64,000 nucleotides of DNA from CAZMSD01 sp964568855 (GCA_964568855.1 CAZMSD010000014.1:21451-85450); one strand, 5' to 3'; counted from the stretch's first letter, positions 1-9,377 are shown. Numbers and translations: made by a program. Notes: generated by a model not told the origin, from the letters alone.

Positions 1-250
1 GACCTCGCTTAACGATACCCTTCCAGGAAAGATGCGTAACTGGGAAAAATGTATAAGAAATGGTTTTGTCACCAAGTTCCAGGTTGTCATCATGAGCGCT
101 CTGCCTTCCGGTTCCGCACAAGCGATAGCTGAATTCCACTCCCAGGTGTTTCGAAACCTCGTCAAGCACGTGCAGTGCGGAATACGTGATAGCATTGACA
201 CCCAGATTCGCAGAAGATGTTGTGCCCCAAACAATGCAAATTCGTTTCAT
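1..250 (-). CDS. Polysaccharide pyruvyl transferase-like protein, N-terminal fragment (cut by window edge)
   Basis: Reading the minus strand from the ATG complementary to 248-250 gives 83 uninterrupted codons to the window edge. The protein begins MKRICIVWGTTSSANLGVNA and continues with ITYSALHVLDEV. A short hydrophobic strand followed by an N-L-G-x-x-A turn and a helix is how polysaccharide pyruvyl transferase family (WcaK/CsaB-like) proteins start; these add ketal pyruvate to surface sugars. The gene runs divergently from the polymerase-like gene at 410, with about 160 bases between them for promoters, and shares its low GC. The family call rests only on the N-terminus, so a different nucleotide-binding glycan enzyme is possible. 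The plus-strand frame across it looks like non-coding shadow. Confidence 0.55.
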   Translation of the reverse strand, partial: MKRICIVWGTTSSANLGVNAITYSALHVLDEVSKHLGVEFSYRLCGTGRQSAHDDNLELGDKTISYTFFPVTHLSWKGIVKRG

Positions 251-409
251 GCGATAATGTTAGATGAACTTATGTTCAAAGCTGCCCATCAGACGACGGT
301 CTCATCAAGATGGTCCGGGAGGTCCGTTTGTGAATTCATCGCAAGGACGAATCGCGCCTGATTTGTTCTTATCTTACTGAATTAGAATCAATCGAGTGAA
401 ACCGGAATC

Positions 410-1771
410 GTGTCGGATATGCAGGCGGACAACTCAAAGCGTCAGGCGAAAGTCATATCCAATTCGCTGGGAATTCTCAACGGCGCTATCCTGGCCTTCG
501 TCGATATCGACATCTTTGGCTTCAGTCACATCGTCTTCCTATTTATTGTGGCAGCCATAAACGCATTTCTTCTGGGTCCGGTGGCGAAAAGATCTTTGGC
601 GAACCATTCTTCCGATCCATGGATAAGAATTTTCCTGCTATACGCCCTATTCTACCTTGTTGTTACCGGATTTTCATTTCTCATGGTTTCTGAAGGAGAT
701 TATGCGGGATATAAAGTGACCAATATCGTTGGATACATACGAATTACTTCAATCTGGATGTTCTATATCTTATCGATTTGGCTGCTGCGATATTTAAAAG
801 ATTTCAATTGTGTTCTTCGGATGATCCTTGTATCCTGGTTATTTTTCAATATTACTTACGGCTTAATCGAATTAGCCTATGGTGGCCCAATAAACGATTT
901 TTTTCATACGCAGTTTGCGCATCCTAGAGGAAGAATCCGCATGCTAGGGTTTGAGCCATCCTACTCTGGGTACATGATTCTGTTTATTGCCATGCTGACA
1001 CTCTTCCTGAAAGGCAAGTTCGATCTGCGCAGTCGGATCCTGGCCGGACTGGTTGTGTTTCTTTTCACAATGATTTCTTCCAAGGGCGCCGTTATCGCGT
1101 TGGTATTAGCGATTATCGGTACAGGACTGTTTATATTCATCCAACTCATCCGCATGCGGCAGCTCTATAAGAGTGTTGTTTTTAATAGTGTTGTGTTCAT
1201 TTCTATGCTGTCAATTATGCTGTATCTGACATTGGACCCCAAAAAGCTGGCCGACTTCTACTACAACGTTTTTTTCCCATTGACGAAAAGCGAAGAGGCC
1301 CGTCGCAGCCTTGTATTCAGTTCCGATTATCGATTCGGCAGTTTCACGACCCGCTATGCATCAATGCTGACCTCGTGGGAGATCTTCAAACAGCATCCCT
1401 TGTTTGGTGTTGGCGTTGGCATGGGACCCAGGCACTTCTACGACTACATGCTGGAGAGCAGATTCTTCAACGAGGAAATGTGGACTTCGTTCATCGGTTC
1501 GCGTACGAGTAAGAACTTCTTCTTCCAGAACCTTGTGGAAGGAGGTTTGATCGGAATCAGCCTGCTGATCTCCTTGATCGTAGTCACATTCAAGCGTGTT
1601 TTTCCCTATCTGTCCGTGAGAGAACGAATCAGTTCCGTTCTATTCGTACTCTTCTTCCTGCTCGGGATGCTTCTCACCGAGCGGGTGCCGTTCCTGCTGA
1701 TTCTGCTTTTCTACTACATGATCTACTCGCAGCGGATCGATCGACGCGATGAGGATTGGGCCAATGCCTGA
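410..1771 (+). CDS. O-antigen ligase / Wzy-type polymerase-like membrane protein
   Basis: A 453-residue protein with about ten to twelve hydrophobic helices and few charged loops. Near residues 320-340 it carries the hallmark of the Wzy_C/O-antigen ligase family, EIFKQHPLFGVGVGMG (h-P-h-x-G-x-G-x-G), in the large periplasmic loop. Such proteins polymerise undecaprenyl-linked repeat units or ligate glycan to an acceptor at the periplasmic face of the inner membrane. The frame opens at a GTG (410), but ATG at 419 in the same frame is an equally good start; neither has a strong ribosome site. The next gene overlaps its end. GC is clearly lower than in the glycosyltransferase genes that follow, in keeping with transfer of polymerase genes between loci. 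Ligase versus polymerase cannot be decided from sequence. Confidence 0.75.
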   Translation: MSDMQADNSKRQAKVISNSLGILNGAILAFVDIDIFGFSHIVFLFIVAAINAFLLGPVAKRSLANHSSDPWIRIFLLYALFYLVVTGFSFLMVSEGDYAGYKVTNIVGYIRITSIWMFYILSIWLLRYLKDFNCVLRMILVSWLFFNITYGLIELAYGGPINDFFHTQFAHPRGRIRMLGFEPSYSGYMILFIAMLTLFLKGKFDLRSRILAGLVVFLFTMISSKGAVIALVLAIIGTGLFIFIQLIRMRQLYKSVVFNSVVFISMLSIMLYLTLDPKKLADFYYNVFFPLTKSEEARRSLVFSSDYRFGSFTTRYASMLTSWEIFKQHPLFGVGVGMGPRHFYDYMLESRFFNEEMWTSFIGSRTSKNFFFQNLVEGGLIGISLLISLIVVTFKRVFPYLSVRERISSVLFVLFFLLGMLLTERVPFLLILLFYYMIYSQRIDRRDEDWANA

Positions 1772-2843
1772 GCCTCGTCGCGTTCTTCTGGTAGAACCGA
1801 ACGGGATGGGGGGGCACGCGGAGTACTGCCGCTCACTCAGGGAGATTCTTTCCTCCAGGTACCGGGTCGGGGTCCTTACCCGCAAGCGTGACGGGGTGCG
1901 GTGGAAGGCGGAAGATGCGGTCCTGTCCCGTGTGACGCGCTTGGGTCTCTATGCCGGGATCTGGAACTTCCTCCGTCGCCGAGGCAGGCGGTACGACGTG
2001 ATACACTTCCAGGTTCTCAATCTGTTCATGGTCGTCGTTCGTCTGTTGCTGTACCTGCCTCGACGGAAGGTGAGAGTCGTCTATACCTGGCATAATCTGG
2101 TGGAGCATCGATCGACTCCCGCGGCCAGGTTCGCACATGCCGGTCGGCTGATCCTGCTGCGTTGGGGGTTGGTGCATGGAATCTACCTACATGACACCTT
2201 GAAACCGCTGTTCGAAAAGGGCGTGATCTCGCTGCCGGGTCCTAGGCCGTCTTTCGTGCCCCACCATTCGTTCCGGTCCTACGACGAGCTGTGCGAGGAG
2301 TATCAGCGATGCAAGGACGGCAGGGGAGTCAACCTGCTGTTCTTCGGCGTGGTGCGCCGGAACAAGGGGCTCAAGGAATTCCTCGAACTGCTTCTACCGG
2401 ACAGCTACCCGCTGCGTTTCCGCATCGCGGGAAGGTTTGTCGATTACCCGGCCGGTGATCTACAGAAATACAGCGCGATGTTCGATGAACTGAACATTGA
2501 GGATCGCTTCATTTCCCCCGAGGAAAAGGCCGGGTACTTTCGCTGGGCCGATTGGTGTGTTCTGCCGCATACCAGTGAATTCGTGGCCACCAGCGGTGTT
2601 CTGATCGATGCCTACGACTATGGAATCCCGGTCCTGGCGCTCAGGGGTTCCGCGCTGGCCGGGGAAGTGGAAGCTGCGGGAACCGGTCTCGTGCTCGATC
2701 CGACGAATGCCGACGAAGAGAGACGCACGATCACCGCCCGACTCAGGGACGAGAAGTTGCGCAGCGAACTCCGCGGAGTGATACGTCGCGAGATGCTGGA
2801 AAGACGAAGGCCGGAAGCCATTTGCGCCGCATATGACTACTGA
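1764..2843 (+). CDS. GT-B fold glycosyltransferase (GT4-like)
   Basis: A cytoplasmic sugar transferase of about 359 residues. The N-terminal domain starts with a Rossmann strand and glycine turn (VLLVEPNGMGGHAEY) and has an acceptor-side segment VIHFQVLN; the C-terminal domain has LLFFGVVRRNKGLKEFL and the donor-binding region VATSGVLIDAYDYGIPVLAL. The usual E-x7-E motif of GT4 is not intact, so the family call is looser than for the two other transferases here. The ATG at 1764 is preferred over the upstream ATG at 1749 because GAGG at 1751-1754 is well spaced from it. The gene overlaps the polymerase-like gene by a few bases and is followed after 15 bases by a deacetylase, so it is part of one polysaccharide operon. 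Donor and acceptor are unknown. Confidence 0.75.
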   Translation: MPEPRRVLLVEPNGMGGHAEYCRSLREILSSRYRVGVLTRKRDGVRWKAEDAVLSRVTRLGLYAGIWNFLRRRGRRYDVIHFQVLNLFMVVVRLLLYLPRRKVRVVYTWHNLVEHRSTPAARFAHAGRLILLRWGLVHGIYLHDTLKPLFEKGVISLPGPRPSFVPHHSFRSYDELCEEYQRCKDGRGVNLLFFGVVRRNKGLKEFLELLLPDSYPLRFRIAGRFVDYPAGDLQKYSAMFDELNIEDRFISPEEKAGYFRWADWCVLPHTSEFVATSGVLIDAYDYGIPVLALRGSALAGEVEAAGTGLVLDPTNADEERRTITARLRDEKLRSELRGVIRREMLERRRPEAICAAYDY

Positions 2844-2858
2844 TACGCTCCACCGGCG

Positions 2859-3947
2859 ATGAACAGTCATCTCCCCATACTGTACTACCACAGCGTGGCC
2901 GACCACCCGCGCCAGCATCCCTGGGCCTTCCTGAGCGCGCGGATATCCGAGTTCAGGCGCCAGATGGAGTGGCTGTCGCTTCACCGTTATCGGACTGTGA
3001 CGTGGAAAGAGCTGCGGTCGTTCCTGGAAGGCTCGAAGCCCCTGCCTTCCAAATCCCTGATGATTCAGTTCGATGACGGCTTTCTAGACAACTGGTCGGT
3101 TGTTTTCCCGATCATGCGCGATCTGGATCTGTGTTACAGCATCGTGGTATCCGCCGATTTCATCGATCCTTCCGAAGAGATCAGACCCTTTGTGCGTGAT
3201 ACGCTGGACGAACCCCGCGAGAGATGGTGGGGATACCTGAACCTTGAGGAGATGAGAAGGATGGAGAAGTCGGGCCTGGTGGACATCCAGTCCCATTCGC
3301 AGACACACACGTGGTATGAATGTGGTCCGGCTGTGCTTGGCCGCTTCAGCGAATTGAAGAGCAGACGCCCCTTGCCTTGGCTGTACTGGAACCAACGGCC
3401 GGAGCGGAAGCCCCATTGGCTGCTCGACGACTGGGAGGCTGAAGTAGATCCCGACGCACCGGTGTTCGAACACGGGAAAGCACTGGAGATCCGGCGATAT
3501 CTGCCGTCAAGGGAGTACACTGATCTGCTCCTGCGAGGGTTCGACCAGCGCGAATGCACGGAGCGATTGGGTGTCGATGGACTTGGCCGACATGAGACTG
3601 ACGATGAACGAAGAGACAGAATGCGAATCGAGCTCGCCTCCGTGAAGCATCTGCTGGAGCAGGAATTGAGCAAACAGGTGGATGCGCTCGTCTGGCCGGG
3701 CGGGGGGTACGGCGAGGAGAGTCTTCGCATAGCCCGGGATCTGGGCTACCGGATTTTCAGCAAAGGGAAAGAACTGAATCGCTTCGGATCGGGCAGCACC
3801 TCGGTGAGCCGCCTGGCGGGGATCCTCAGCCTGAGGGGCAAGCCGCTCCCGGCGGGACAGCTCTGGTTTCTCAACCTGCAATTGCTGCGGGGAAGAAGCC
3901 CGGGCCTGAATGCCGCCGCGCGTATCGTCAAGAACATCGTCCGCTGA
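2859..3947 (+). CDS. Polysaccharide deacetylase family protein (NodB domain)
   Basis: A 362-residue protein with the NodB (carbohydrate esterase 4) signature: FDDGF with Asp72-Asp73, and the metal-binding H-S-x-x-H as HSQTH around His146-His150. It starts LPILYYHSV, typical of the group that deacetylates N-acetyl sugars in exopolysaccharide. An insertion of about 90 residues (roughly 160-250) separates the metal site from the conserved C-terminal WPGGGYG strand. No cleavable signal peptide is obvious, so it may act on a lipid-linked intermediate or be exported by another route. It sits tightly between a glycosyltransferase gene and an adenylating-enzyme gene (2 bases), which suggests co-transcription. 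The exact substrate cannot be told from sequence. Confidence 0.8.
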   Translation: MNSHLPILYYHSVADHPRQHPWAFLSARISEFRRQMEWLSLHRYRTVTWKELRSFLEGSKPLPSKSLMIQFDDGFLDNWSVVFPIMRDLDLCYSIVVSADFIDPSEEIRPFVRDTLDEPRERWWGYLNLEEMRRMEKSGLVDIQSHSQTHTWYECGPAVLGRFSELKSRRPLPWLYWNQRPERKPHWLLDDWEAEVDPDAPVFEHGKALEIRRYLPSREYTDLLLRGFDQRECTERLGVDGLGRHETDDERRDRMRIELASVKHLLEQELSKQVDALVWPGGGYGEESLRIARDLGYRIFSKGKELNRFGSGSTSVSRLAGILSLRGKPLPAGQLWFLNLQLLRGRSPGLNAAARIVKNIVR

Positions 3948-3949
3948 GC

Positions 3950-5287
3950 ATGTTGAATGAATTCTACAGCCGCTTACCGCTGCTCGGTCAGGAACTACTG
4001 TTGACGGCTTACAACAGTTATGTGATGTGGAAGAAATACGGCTGCCTGTTCCACCTGTCCGAAGGGAACGCGATAAGACATCCCGAATCCGCCTTTGATT
4101 CACGCCGGGCTTTGCTGGGATTCCTCGAGCGCGCCAGGAAAGACTCGCCTTATTATGCACGCGTACTTCCGGAGAGGCGCGAGCTTGAATCCGCCGCCGG
4201 GCCTGCCGAGATTCTCTCTCGTCTGCCTCTGATGCCTAAATCGCTATTCAAGGAACAGGCCCGCAAGATCATCTCCAGGCGGGCGAACATCTTCAACAGT
4301 GTCGGCTTCCGAACGAGCGGCACGACCGGCATGCCCTTGACCGGCAGGCTGGCCAGGAGGGATCTTCGCAACCGGTACGTCGCGCTCAGGGAGTGGTTTC
4401 GAGGGTCGGGCGCGGATCTTTCGATGCGCTGGGCCAGGTTCTCGGGCGTGGACCTGCTGGGAAAGTCCACGGCCTGCATCGCCAGGCGTGATCTGCTGCT
4501 GGGGCACTTGTTCCTCTCGGTGTATCACATGAAGTCGGAGACCGTATCGCAATATCACCGAGCCCTCAGAAATAACGGGACGCAGGTGCTGGAAGGCTAC
4601 CCCTCCGCCGTGGCGACCCTTGCCGGTCTGTTGATCGAAGGCGGATTCGGTCCGCTCCGGCTGGAACACGTGTTCACCACGGCCGAGACGCTTTCCGACG
4701 ATCAAAGAAGCCTGATCGCGCGCGTATTCGGCGTGGAACCGAGGGAGTATTACGGCAGCGCGGAAATGTCGCCGCTGATCGTGTCCGGGGAGGATGGGCT
4801 GATGCGGCTTATCGCGCGCACGGGCCTGGTCGAGTTGCTCGATGCCCGGGATCGTCCGGTGATACAACCGGGCCAACTCGGTAGATTGGTGGTGACCAGC
4901 CTTAACAGCGAATTCATGCCCCTCATTCGCTATGACATCGGCGACTTCGCGGAGTACCATTCGGGCGGGGTTGATGATCTGATCCTGCGGAGGATATACG
5001 GACGCAGGGAGGAGATCGTCCGCGGCGAGGATGGACGATACGTGGGAAGGTTGTCAACCGCGCTGAAGAAACTGCCGCAGGCGGTGCTGGAATCCCAATT
5101 GCGTATCGCGGAGGACCGGGTGCGCCTATGTTACGTAGCCGCGGAAGAAGTCTCGCACGAACAACTGGTGCCGTTCGTCAGGAGTATCACGAGCAAACTG
5201 GGCGAGGTCAGACTGTCGATCGAGCGGGTCTCTGAGATCCAACTCGGCCCGCACGGCAAGAAGACGGCCGTCGTCGTCGAGAAGTAG
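3950..5287 (+). CDS. CapK/PaaK-like adenylate-forming enzyme
   Basis: A 445-residue member of the phenylacetate-CoA ligase-like (CapK) branch of the AMP-binding superfamily. The phosphate-binding loop is RTSGTTGMPLTG at about residue 121; the adenine motif is EYYGSAEMSPL; the late YDIGD motif and a small C-terminal domain follow. Members are common in capsule and exopolysaccharide loci, where they are presumed to activate an acyl or amino acid group for attachment to sugar; the real substrate is rarely known. The ATG lies 2 bases after the deacetylase stop, and the next glycosyltransferase starts 2 bases after its own stop, so it is embedded in the polysaccharide operon. A role in aromatic catabolism is unlikely from this context. 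Confidence 0.8.
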   Translation: MLNEFYSRLPLLGQELLLTAYNSYVMWKKYGCLFHLSEGNAIRHPESAFDSRRALLGFLERARKDSPYYARVLPERRELESAAGPAEILSRLPLMPKSLFKEQARKIISRRANIFNSVGFRTSGTTGMPLTGRLARRDLRNRYVALREWFRGSGADLSMRWARFSGVDLLGKSTACIARRDLLLGHLFLSVYHMKSETVSQYHRALRNNGTQVLEGYPSAVATLAGLLIEGGFGPLRLEHVFTTAETLSDDQRSLIARVFGVEPREYYGSAEMSPLIVSGEDGLMRLIARTGLVELLDARDRPVIQPGQLGRLVVTSLNSEFMPLIRYDIGDFAEYHSGGVDDLILRRIYGRREEIVRGEDGRYVGRLSTALKKLPQAVLESQLRIAEDRVRLCYVAAEEVSHEQLVPFVRSITSKLGEVRLSIERVSEIQLGPHGKKTAVVVEK

Positions 5288-5288
5288 A

Positions 5289-6350
5289 ATGCGGATCGCC
5301 TACGTCATCAGTTCCCTCATGCTGGGCGGCGGGGAACGCCTGCTGGTCAATCTGGTGAATCACCTGCCCGAGGATCACCAGGTGCTCGTGGTGGTGCTCA
5401 AGAGCGGCATGCCGCTCCTGACCCAGATCACCAATCCCGGGGTGCGGGTGGTCAGTCTACGGGCGAAGTCGTACTTCAACCCGATGCTGTTCGTCCGCCT
5501 GATCCGCACCCTGCGAGGATTCGAACCAGACATCGTGCACGCCCATATGACCCTGTCCAGCCTGCTCAGCCGAGTGGCGCAGCCCTTTCTCCGCGACCCA
5601 GTGCTGATCAACCACTACCACGGCCTGTCCCACTGGAAAGGATTTACACTCAGGCTGACCGATCGACTGACCCAGGGTTGCGTGGATCGAGTCATCTGTT
5701 GCAGCCAGGCCAGCAGGAGGCAGCGGATCGAATCGGACGGATTGGATCCCGCTCTGATCGAGGTGATGCCGAATGCAATACGCGTTGATGATTTCACCCT
5801 GCAGAAGGACCGGTCCCGTGCTGCGAACATCCTGGGCCTGGCGGGCAGATTGACTCCCATCAAGCAGGTGGACTTGGCGATCCGTCTGTTCGGCCAGCTT
5901 CGGAGCCATGGAATTCCGGTGCTGTTGAAGATTGCCGGGGACGGCCCCGAGCATGGACCGCTGAGGGATCTGGCCGCTGAGCTGGACCTGACGCCGTATG
6001 TGGAATTCCTGGGAAACGTCGAAGACATGGCGGACTTCTACGCCGGGATAGACGTCTTCTTACTCAGCTCAAGGTACGAGGATCTGCCCTTGGTGCTTCT
6101 GGAAGCGCTCGCGGCAGGCAAGTTCATCGTTTCCAATGATGTCGGTGGAGTGCGCGACATTCTAACGGGTGCTCCGCATGCCTTGATTCTGGACCTGGAT
6201 TCGGAAGACGCGGTGGACCGGATTGTCCGCTTCATTAGGGATCTACCGACGGGACGGGTTTCAAGAGAAAACCGGACGCATGCCGCACGCTTTGATATCA
6301 GGGAGTACGCCCGCCGCATGGTCCTGCTGTACGAATCATTGTTGCGTTGA
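5289..6350 (+). CDS. GT4 family glycosyltransferase
   Basis: A 353-residue retaining GT-B glycosyltransferase. The N-terminus YVISSLMLGGGERLLVNL has the glycine-rich acceptor loop typical of GT4. The C-terminal donor domain shows ILGLAGRLTPIKQVDLAI, the GDGPE loop, and the nucleotide-sugar E-x7-E motif in SRYEDLPLVLLEALAAG. No membrane segments are visible, so it acts in the cytoplasm on a lipid-linked sugar. It begins 2 bases after the adenylating-enzyme gene and is the last gene of the first polysaccharide transcription block; the GC content drops sharply just downstream, at about 6.35-6.4 kb. Confidence 0.88.
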   Translation: MRIAYVISSLMLGGGERLLVNLVNHLPEDHQVLVVVLKSGMPLLTQITNPGVRVVSLRAKSYFNPMLFVRLIRTLRGFEPDIVHAHMTLSSLLSRVAQPFLRDPVLINHYHGLSHWKGFTLRLTDRLTQGCVDRVICCSQASRRQRIESDGLDPALIEVMPNAIRVDDFTLQKDRSRAANILGLAGRLTPIKQVDLAIRLFGQLRSHGIPVLLKIAGDGPEHGPLRDLAAELDLTPYVEFLGNVEDMADFYAGIDVFLLSSRYEDLPLVLLEALAAGKFIVSNDVGGVRDILTGAPHALILDLDSEDAVDRIVRFIRDLPTGRVSRENRTHAARFDIREYARRMVLLYESLLR

Positions 6351-6603
6351 GCCTGGCTTGTAGACTGGGCCGGTGGTTACAGTGGACATTCAAATCACGC
6401 ATCCTGAGGAGATGTGGGCGGTGACTCGCTTGATTTTCTTGGACTCTACATTTAACCTTTAGAGTGGCTATCCCGAATGTCACACGGAATACCAGAAGCC
6501 AAGGTGATGCTGTGCGAACGAGATGAATCGTTCCTTCAAGTAGCAAGTTGTTCTGAGAGCGGAAAGAGAAATAGACAAGATTGGATGTCTCGCAGCAGTG
6601 GTA

Positions 6604-7785
6604 ATGCTCCATAGAAAGAAAATACTCCAAGTATGCAATACTGATTTCTACCTTACCAGGTTCTTGCGCCCTTTATTAGTCGCTTTAGTAGATGCTGGAT
6701 TTGAAGTTCACGCCGCCACCGAAGGAGAGAACATACCAGACGATTTGCTGGCCATATGCACCATGCATCAAGTAACTTTCCCAAAGAGGGCGTCATTCGT
6801 AAGTTTTTCCGAGAGTATTAGATCTCTGCGGCATCTCATTCGGAAAGAGGAATACACCTGTGTTAACGGGCATAACCGCAATGCAAGTATCGTGGCTAGA
6901 GTAGCGGCATGGCGTGAAAAAGTCCCCATTAATCTCTATACAGCGCACGGCTTCTATTTTCACGATGACCAAGGGCTGATCAACTGGACACTGACCCTTG
7001 GTCTTGAAGGATTTCTTTCTTTGATCACTGACTACACGCTCAGCCAAAGCCAGCAGGATACAGAACTCATGAGGCAATTGAGACTGATTAGAACCCACCG
7101 AATTGAGACGATTGGTAATGGAATCGATACAAACAAGTTTTCAGTAGAAGAGCCACGGGAAAGTGTAGAAAAGCGACTTGGCTTGGCTCATGGAGTTTTT
7201 CGAATTGCTAGTGTTGGACGGATTGTTGAGGGTAAAGGATTCATTGACCTAGTTGACGCATATGCTCGCTTCGTACAAGAGGATCCCGATCATGTGACAA
7301 GTGAGCTTGTAATTGTTGGCGGGAATATAGATAACGATATCAGCCCTGTTGCCAATCGGCTACGTGTTCTACTGGATGAGTACGATATTGCAGATAAGGT
7401 CAAGCTTACAGGGATTGTCGATAACGTTCAGGATTATCTCAGGGCTTCTGATCTTTTTGTATCGTCATCATACCGTGAGGGAATGCCACGCGCTTTACTA
7501 GAGGCGATGTGTGCAGGTCTACCAATCATTGCCACAAACATACGCGGATCAAGCGAAATTATCACTCATGGAGTTCATGGGTACCTTTACCCTGCACACA
7601 ATGTCGCTGCATGTCAGACAGCAATTCGAAGAATGTTCTTGTCTCCTCAAGACCGAGTTACAATGCGAAAACGCAACCGAGAGTTAATTCTCGACCATTA
7701 TACAGATATATCTTATATCGAACGGCAAGTTAATGCGATAATGAAGCTCTTTCATTTGGAGAACACTGGAGGACGGGATGGATAG
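6604..7785 (+). CDS. GT4 family glycosyltransferase, in the low-GC block
   Basis: About 393 residues, with start ILQVCNTDFYLTRFL and later VNGHNRNAS in the acceptor domain, then IASVGRIVEGKGFIDLV and the donor E-x7-E motif in SSYREGMPRALLEAMCAG. This resembles GT4 enzymes of the PglA/EpsD kind that transfer an early sugar onto a lipid carrier. The ATG at 6604 is taken as start; GTG at 6598 is in frame and cannot be excluded, as neither has a clear ribosome site. Base composition (mid-40s % GC, AT-rich third positions) differs strongly from genes at 1.8-6.3 kb and after 9.45 kb. It overlaps the following methyltransferase gene by 8 bases, so the three low-GC genes form one operon. Confidence 0.87.
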   Translation: MLHRKKILQVCNTDFYLTRFLRPLLVALVDAGFEVHAATEGENIPDDLLAICTMHQVTFPKRASFVSFSESIRSLRHLIRKEEYTCVNGHNRNASIVARVAAWREKVPINLYTAHGFYFHDDQGLINWTLTLGLEGFLSLITDYTLSQSQQDTELMRQLRLIRTHRIETIGNGIDTNKFSVEEPRESVEKRLGLAHGVFRIASVGRIVEGKGFIDLVDAYARFVQEDPDHVTSELVIVGGNIDNDISPVANRLRVLLDEYDIADKVKLTGIVDNVQDYLRASDLFVSSSYREGMPRALLEAMCAGLPIIATNIRGSSEIITHGVHGYLYPAHNVAACQTAIRRMFLSPQDRVTMRKRNRELILDHYTDISYIERQVNAIMKLFHLENTGGRDG

Positions 7786-8452
7786 AGTACCTGGCAGACA
7801 CCAAAAGGATGTCACCCGCTTCTTCGATGGATATGCTGAAGAATTCCATGGTATTTATGGTCGCCAACATGCGAGCACACTCGGCGGTTTCATTGATCGA
7901 CTTACTCGACGAGGTATGTTTGCCCGTTTTCAGGAAGTGATTCGCCAATGCGAGTCATTAAGTATGAAGTCTCTTCTCGATGTTGGTTGTGGTCCGGGTA
8001 TTCATGGTGCACTTCTTGCCAAAGAATTGGACATGACCATTCATGGACTGGATGTCGCACAAAGAATGATAGATATCGCAAATGCTAATGCTTCGGAAAA
8101 TGGCGTGTCAGACAAGTGTGACTACATGGTCGTTGACTTCATGGATTTCACAGGTGGATGTGATTATGACGTGTCCCTTGCCCTCGGTGTTGTCGAATAC
8201 ATAGAGGATCCAGCCCCCTTTGTCCGGAAGATGATTAGCCATGCAAAAAGGCGCGTGATGTTCAGTTTACCTGTAAAATGGCATTTACTAACACCTCAGC
8301 GTATGATCCGTTACAAGATTCGTAAATGTCCACTCATGTTTTATGATAGGAAAGATATTTCATTATTGATGAATCGTTGCAGAGTGAACTGTTATGATGT
8401 GAAGCGTATGAATAGAGATTTCTTAATTATTGTATCCAGCGAGAAAGAGTAA
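7778..8452 (+). CDS. Class I SAM-dependent methyltransferase
   Basis: A 224-residue soluble protein with the SAM-binding motif I LLDVGCGPGIHG, the acidic second strand IHGLDVA and the fourth strand VSLALGVVEYIED. This is the UbiE/COQ5-like (Methyltransf_11/25) fold. In a polysaccharide operon it most likely O- or N-methylates a sugar or a lipid-linked intermediate. The ATG sits inside the end of the upstream glycosyltransferase gene and follows a GGAGGACGGG-like ribosome site. GC is low like its neighbours. The substrate is unknown, and other small-molecule methylation cannot be excluded. Confidence 0.82.
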   Translation: MDRVPGRHQKDVTRFFDGYAEEFHGIYGRQHASTLGGFIDRLTRRGMFARFQEVIRQCESLSMKSLLDVGCGPGIHGALLAKELDMTIHGLDVAQRMIDIANANASENGVSDKCDYMVVDFMDFTGGCDYDVSLALGVVEYIEDPAPFVRKMISHAKRRVMFSLPVKWHLLTPQRMIRYKIRKCPLMFYDRKDISLLMNRCRVNCYDVKRMNRDFLIIVSSEKE

Positions 8453-8459
8453 GTATATT

Positions 8460-9377
8460 ATGCATTGTTTGTCTTTCGATCTTGAAGAGTGGTTTCATTT
8501 TCTTGATCTGGAAGAAAATCTTGATGTAGAAATGTGGGACTCATATGAATCCCATGTCGAGCGGATGACCTATTCTCTATTGGATTTTCTTGACAACCAT
8601 AATCAGCAGGCCACGTTCTTTGTTCTGGGTTGGATTGCCGTTTCCTATCCTGCCCTAGTGAGGGAAGTTGCCTTACGAGGACATGAGATCGGATGTCATT
8701 CTTATAGCCATCCATTGTTATACAACATCAATCCAACCTCTTTTGAGGTAGATCTTGTCAAGGCTCTAGATAGTATTGAGCATGCCAGTGATGTAAGGCC
8801 TGTAACATACAGAGCACCTGGCTTTTCAATCACTCCGAAATCTCTGTGGGCTTTTGATGTCCTTAGAAAACATAAGATTACTACGGATTCCTCTGTGTTT
8901 CCTGCTCTGCGAGCTCACGGTGGATTGCCCGGAGCCCCCACGCTCCCTTTTGTCATTGAAACCAAATTCGGTAATATGTATGAACTGCCTCTTTCCTCAA
9001 CTTCCCTATTAGGGTTGCGTTATGTATTCTCTGGTGGAGGGTATTTTCGCATCACTCCAGGCTGGCTGTTGGAGAGGTTCTTTCGCAAAGCTGATCAGCG
9101 GAACATGCCTGTTATTACATATTTTCATCCACGGGATTTCTTTACTGACGTTCCCATTCCAGACATTTCGATTTACCGGAGATTCAAAGCAAGAATCGGG
9201 CTGGCAAAGACATTTAAGAAACTCAGTAAACTATTGAAAACGGAAAAGTTCTGCCCAGTAGGCAAATACGTGGAACATCTAGCGAAATCCAGAATGCCCC
9301 AGTATACACCTCAAGCCCTTTTGAATGTGTCACGTAATGGCGTACTGATGATATTGGTCATTCAATTGCTAGGATAA
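8460..9377 (+). CDS. Polysaccharide deacetylase of the exosortase/EPS-locus type (DUF3473-like)
   Basis: About 305 residues. It starts LSFDLEEWFHF, the variant NodB metal strand found in deacetylases of PEP-CTERM/exosortase-linked exopolysaccharide loci, followed by ATFFVLGWIA and the metal site HEIGCHSYSH. The C-terminal part (YFHPRDF onward) matches the extension seen in that subgroup. The ATG at 8460 is chosen over the upstream TTG at 8430 because it follows a GAAAGAG ribosome site and gives the family N-terminus; it leaves an 8-base gap after the methyltransferase. It is the last gene of the low-GC block. No exosortase gene is visible in the window, so that link is only by family resemblance. 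Confidence 0.82.
   Translation: MHCLSFDLEEWFHFLDLEENLDVEMWDSYESHVERMTYSLLDFLDNHNQQATFFVLGWIAVSYPALVREVALRGHEIGCHSYSHPLLYNINPTSFEVDLVKALDSIEHASDVRPVTYRAPGFSITPKSLWAFDVLRKHKITTDSSVFPALRAHGGLPGAPTLPFVIETKFGNMYELPLSSTSLLGLRYVFSGGGYFRITPGWLLERFFRKADQRNMPVITYFHPRDFFTDVPIPDISIYRRFKARIGLAKTFKKLSKLLKTEKFCPVGKYVEHLAKSRMPQYTPQALLNVSRNGVLMILVIQLLG

Noticed and set aside
32..361. 109-codon plus-strand frame at the left edge
   Set aside because: No ribosome site or family features; the opposite strand carries a better coding frame running off the window edge.
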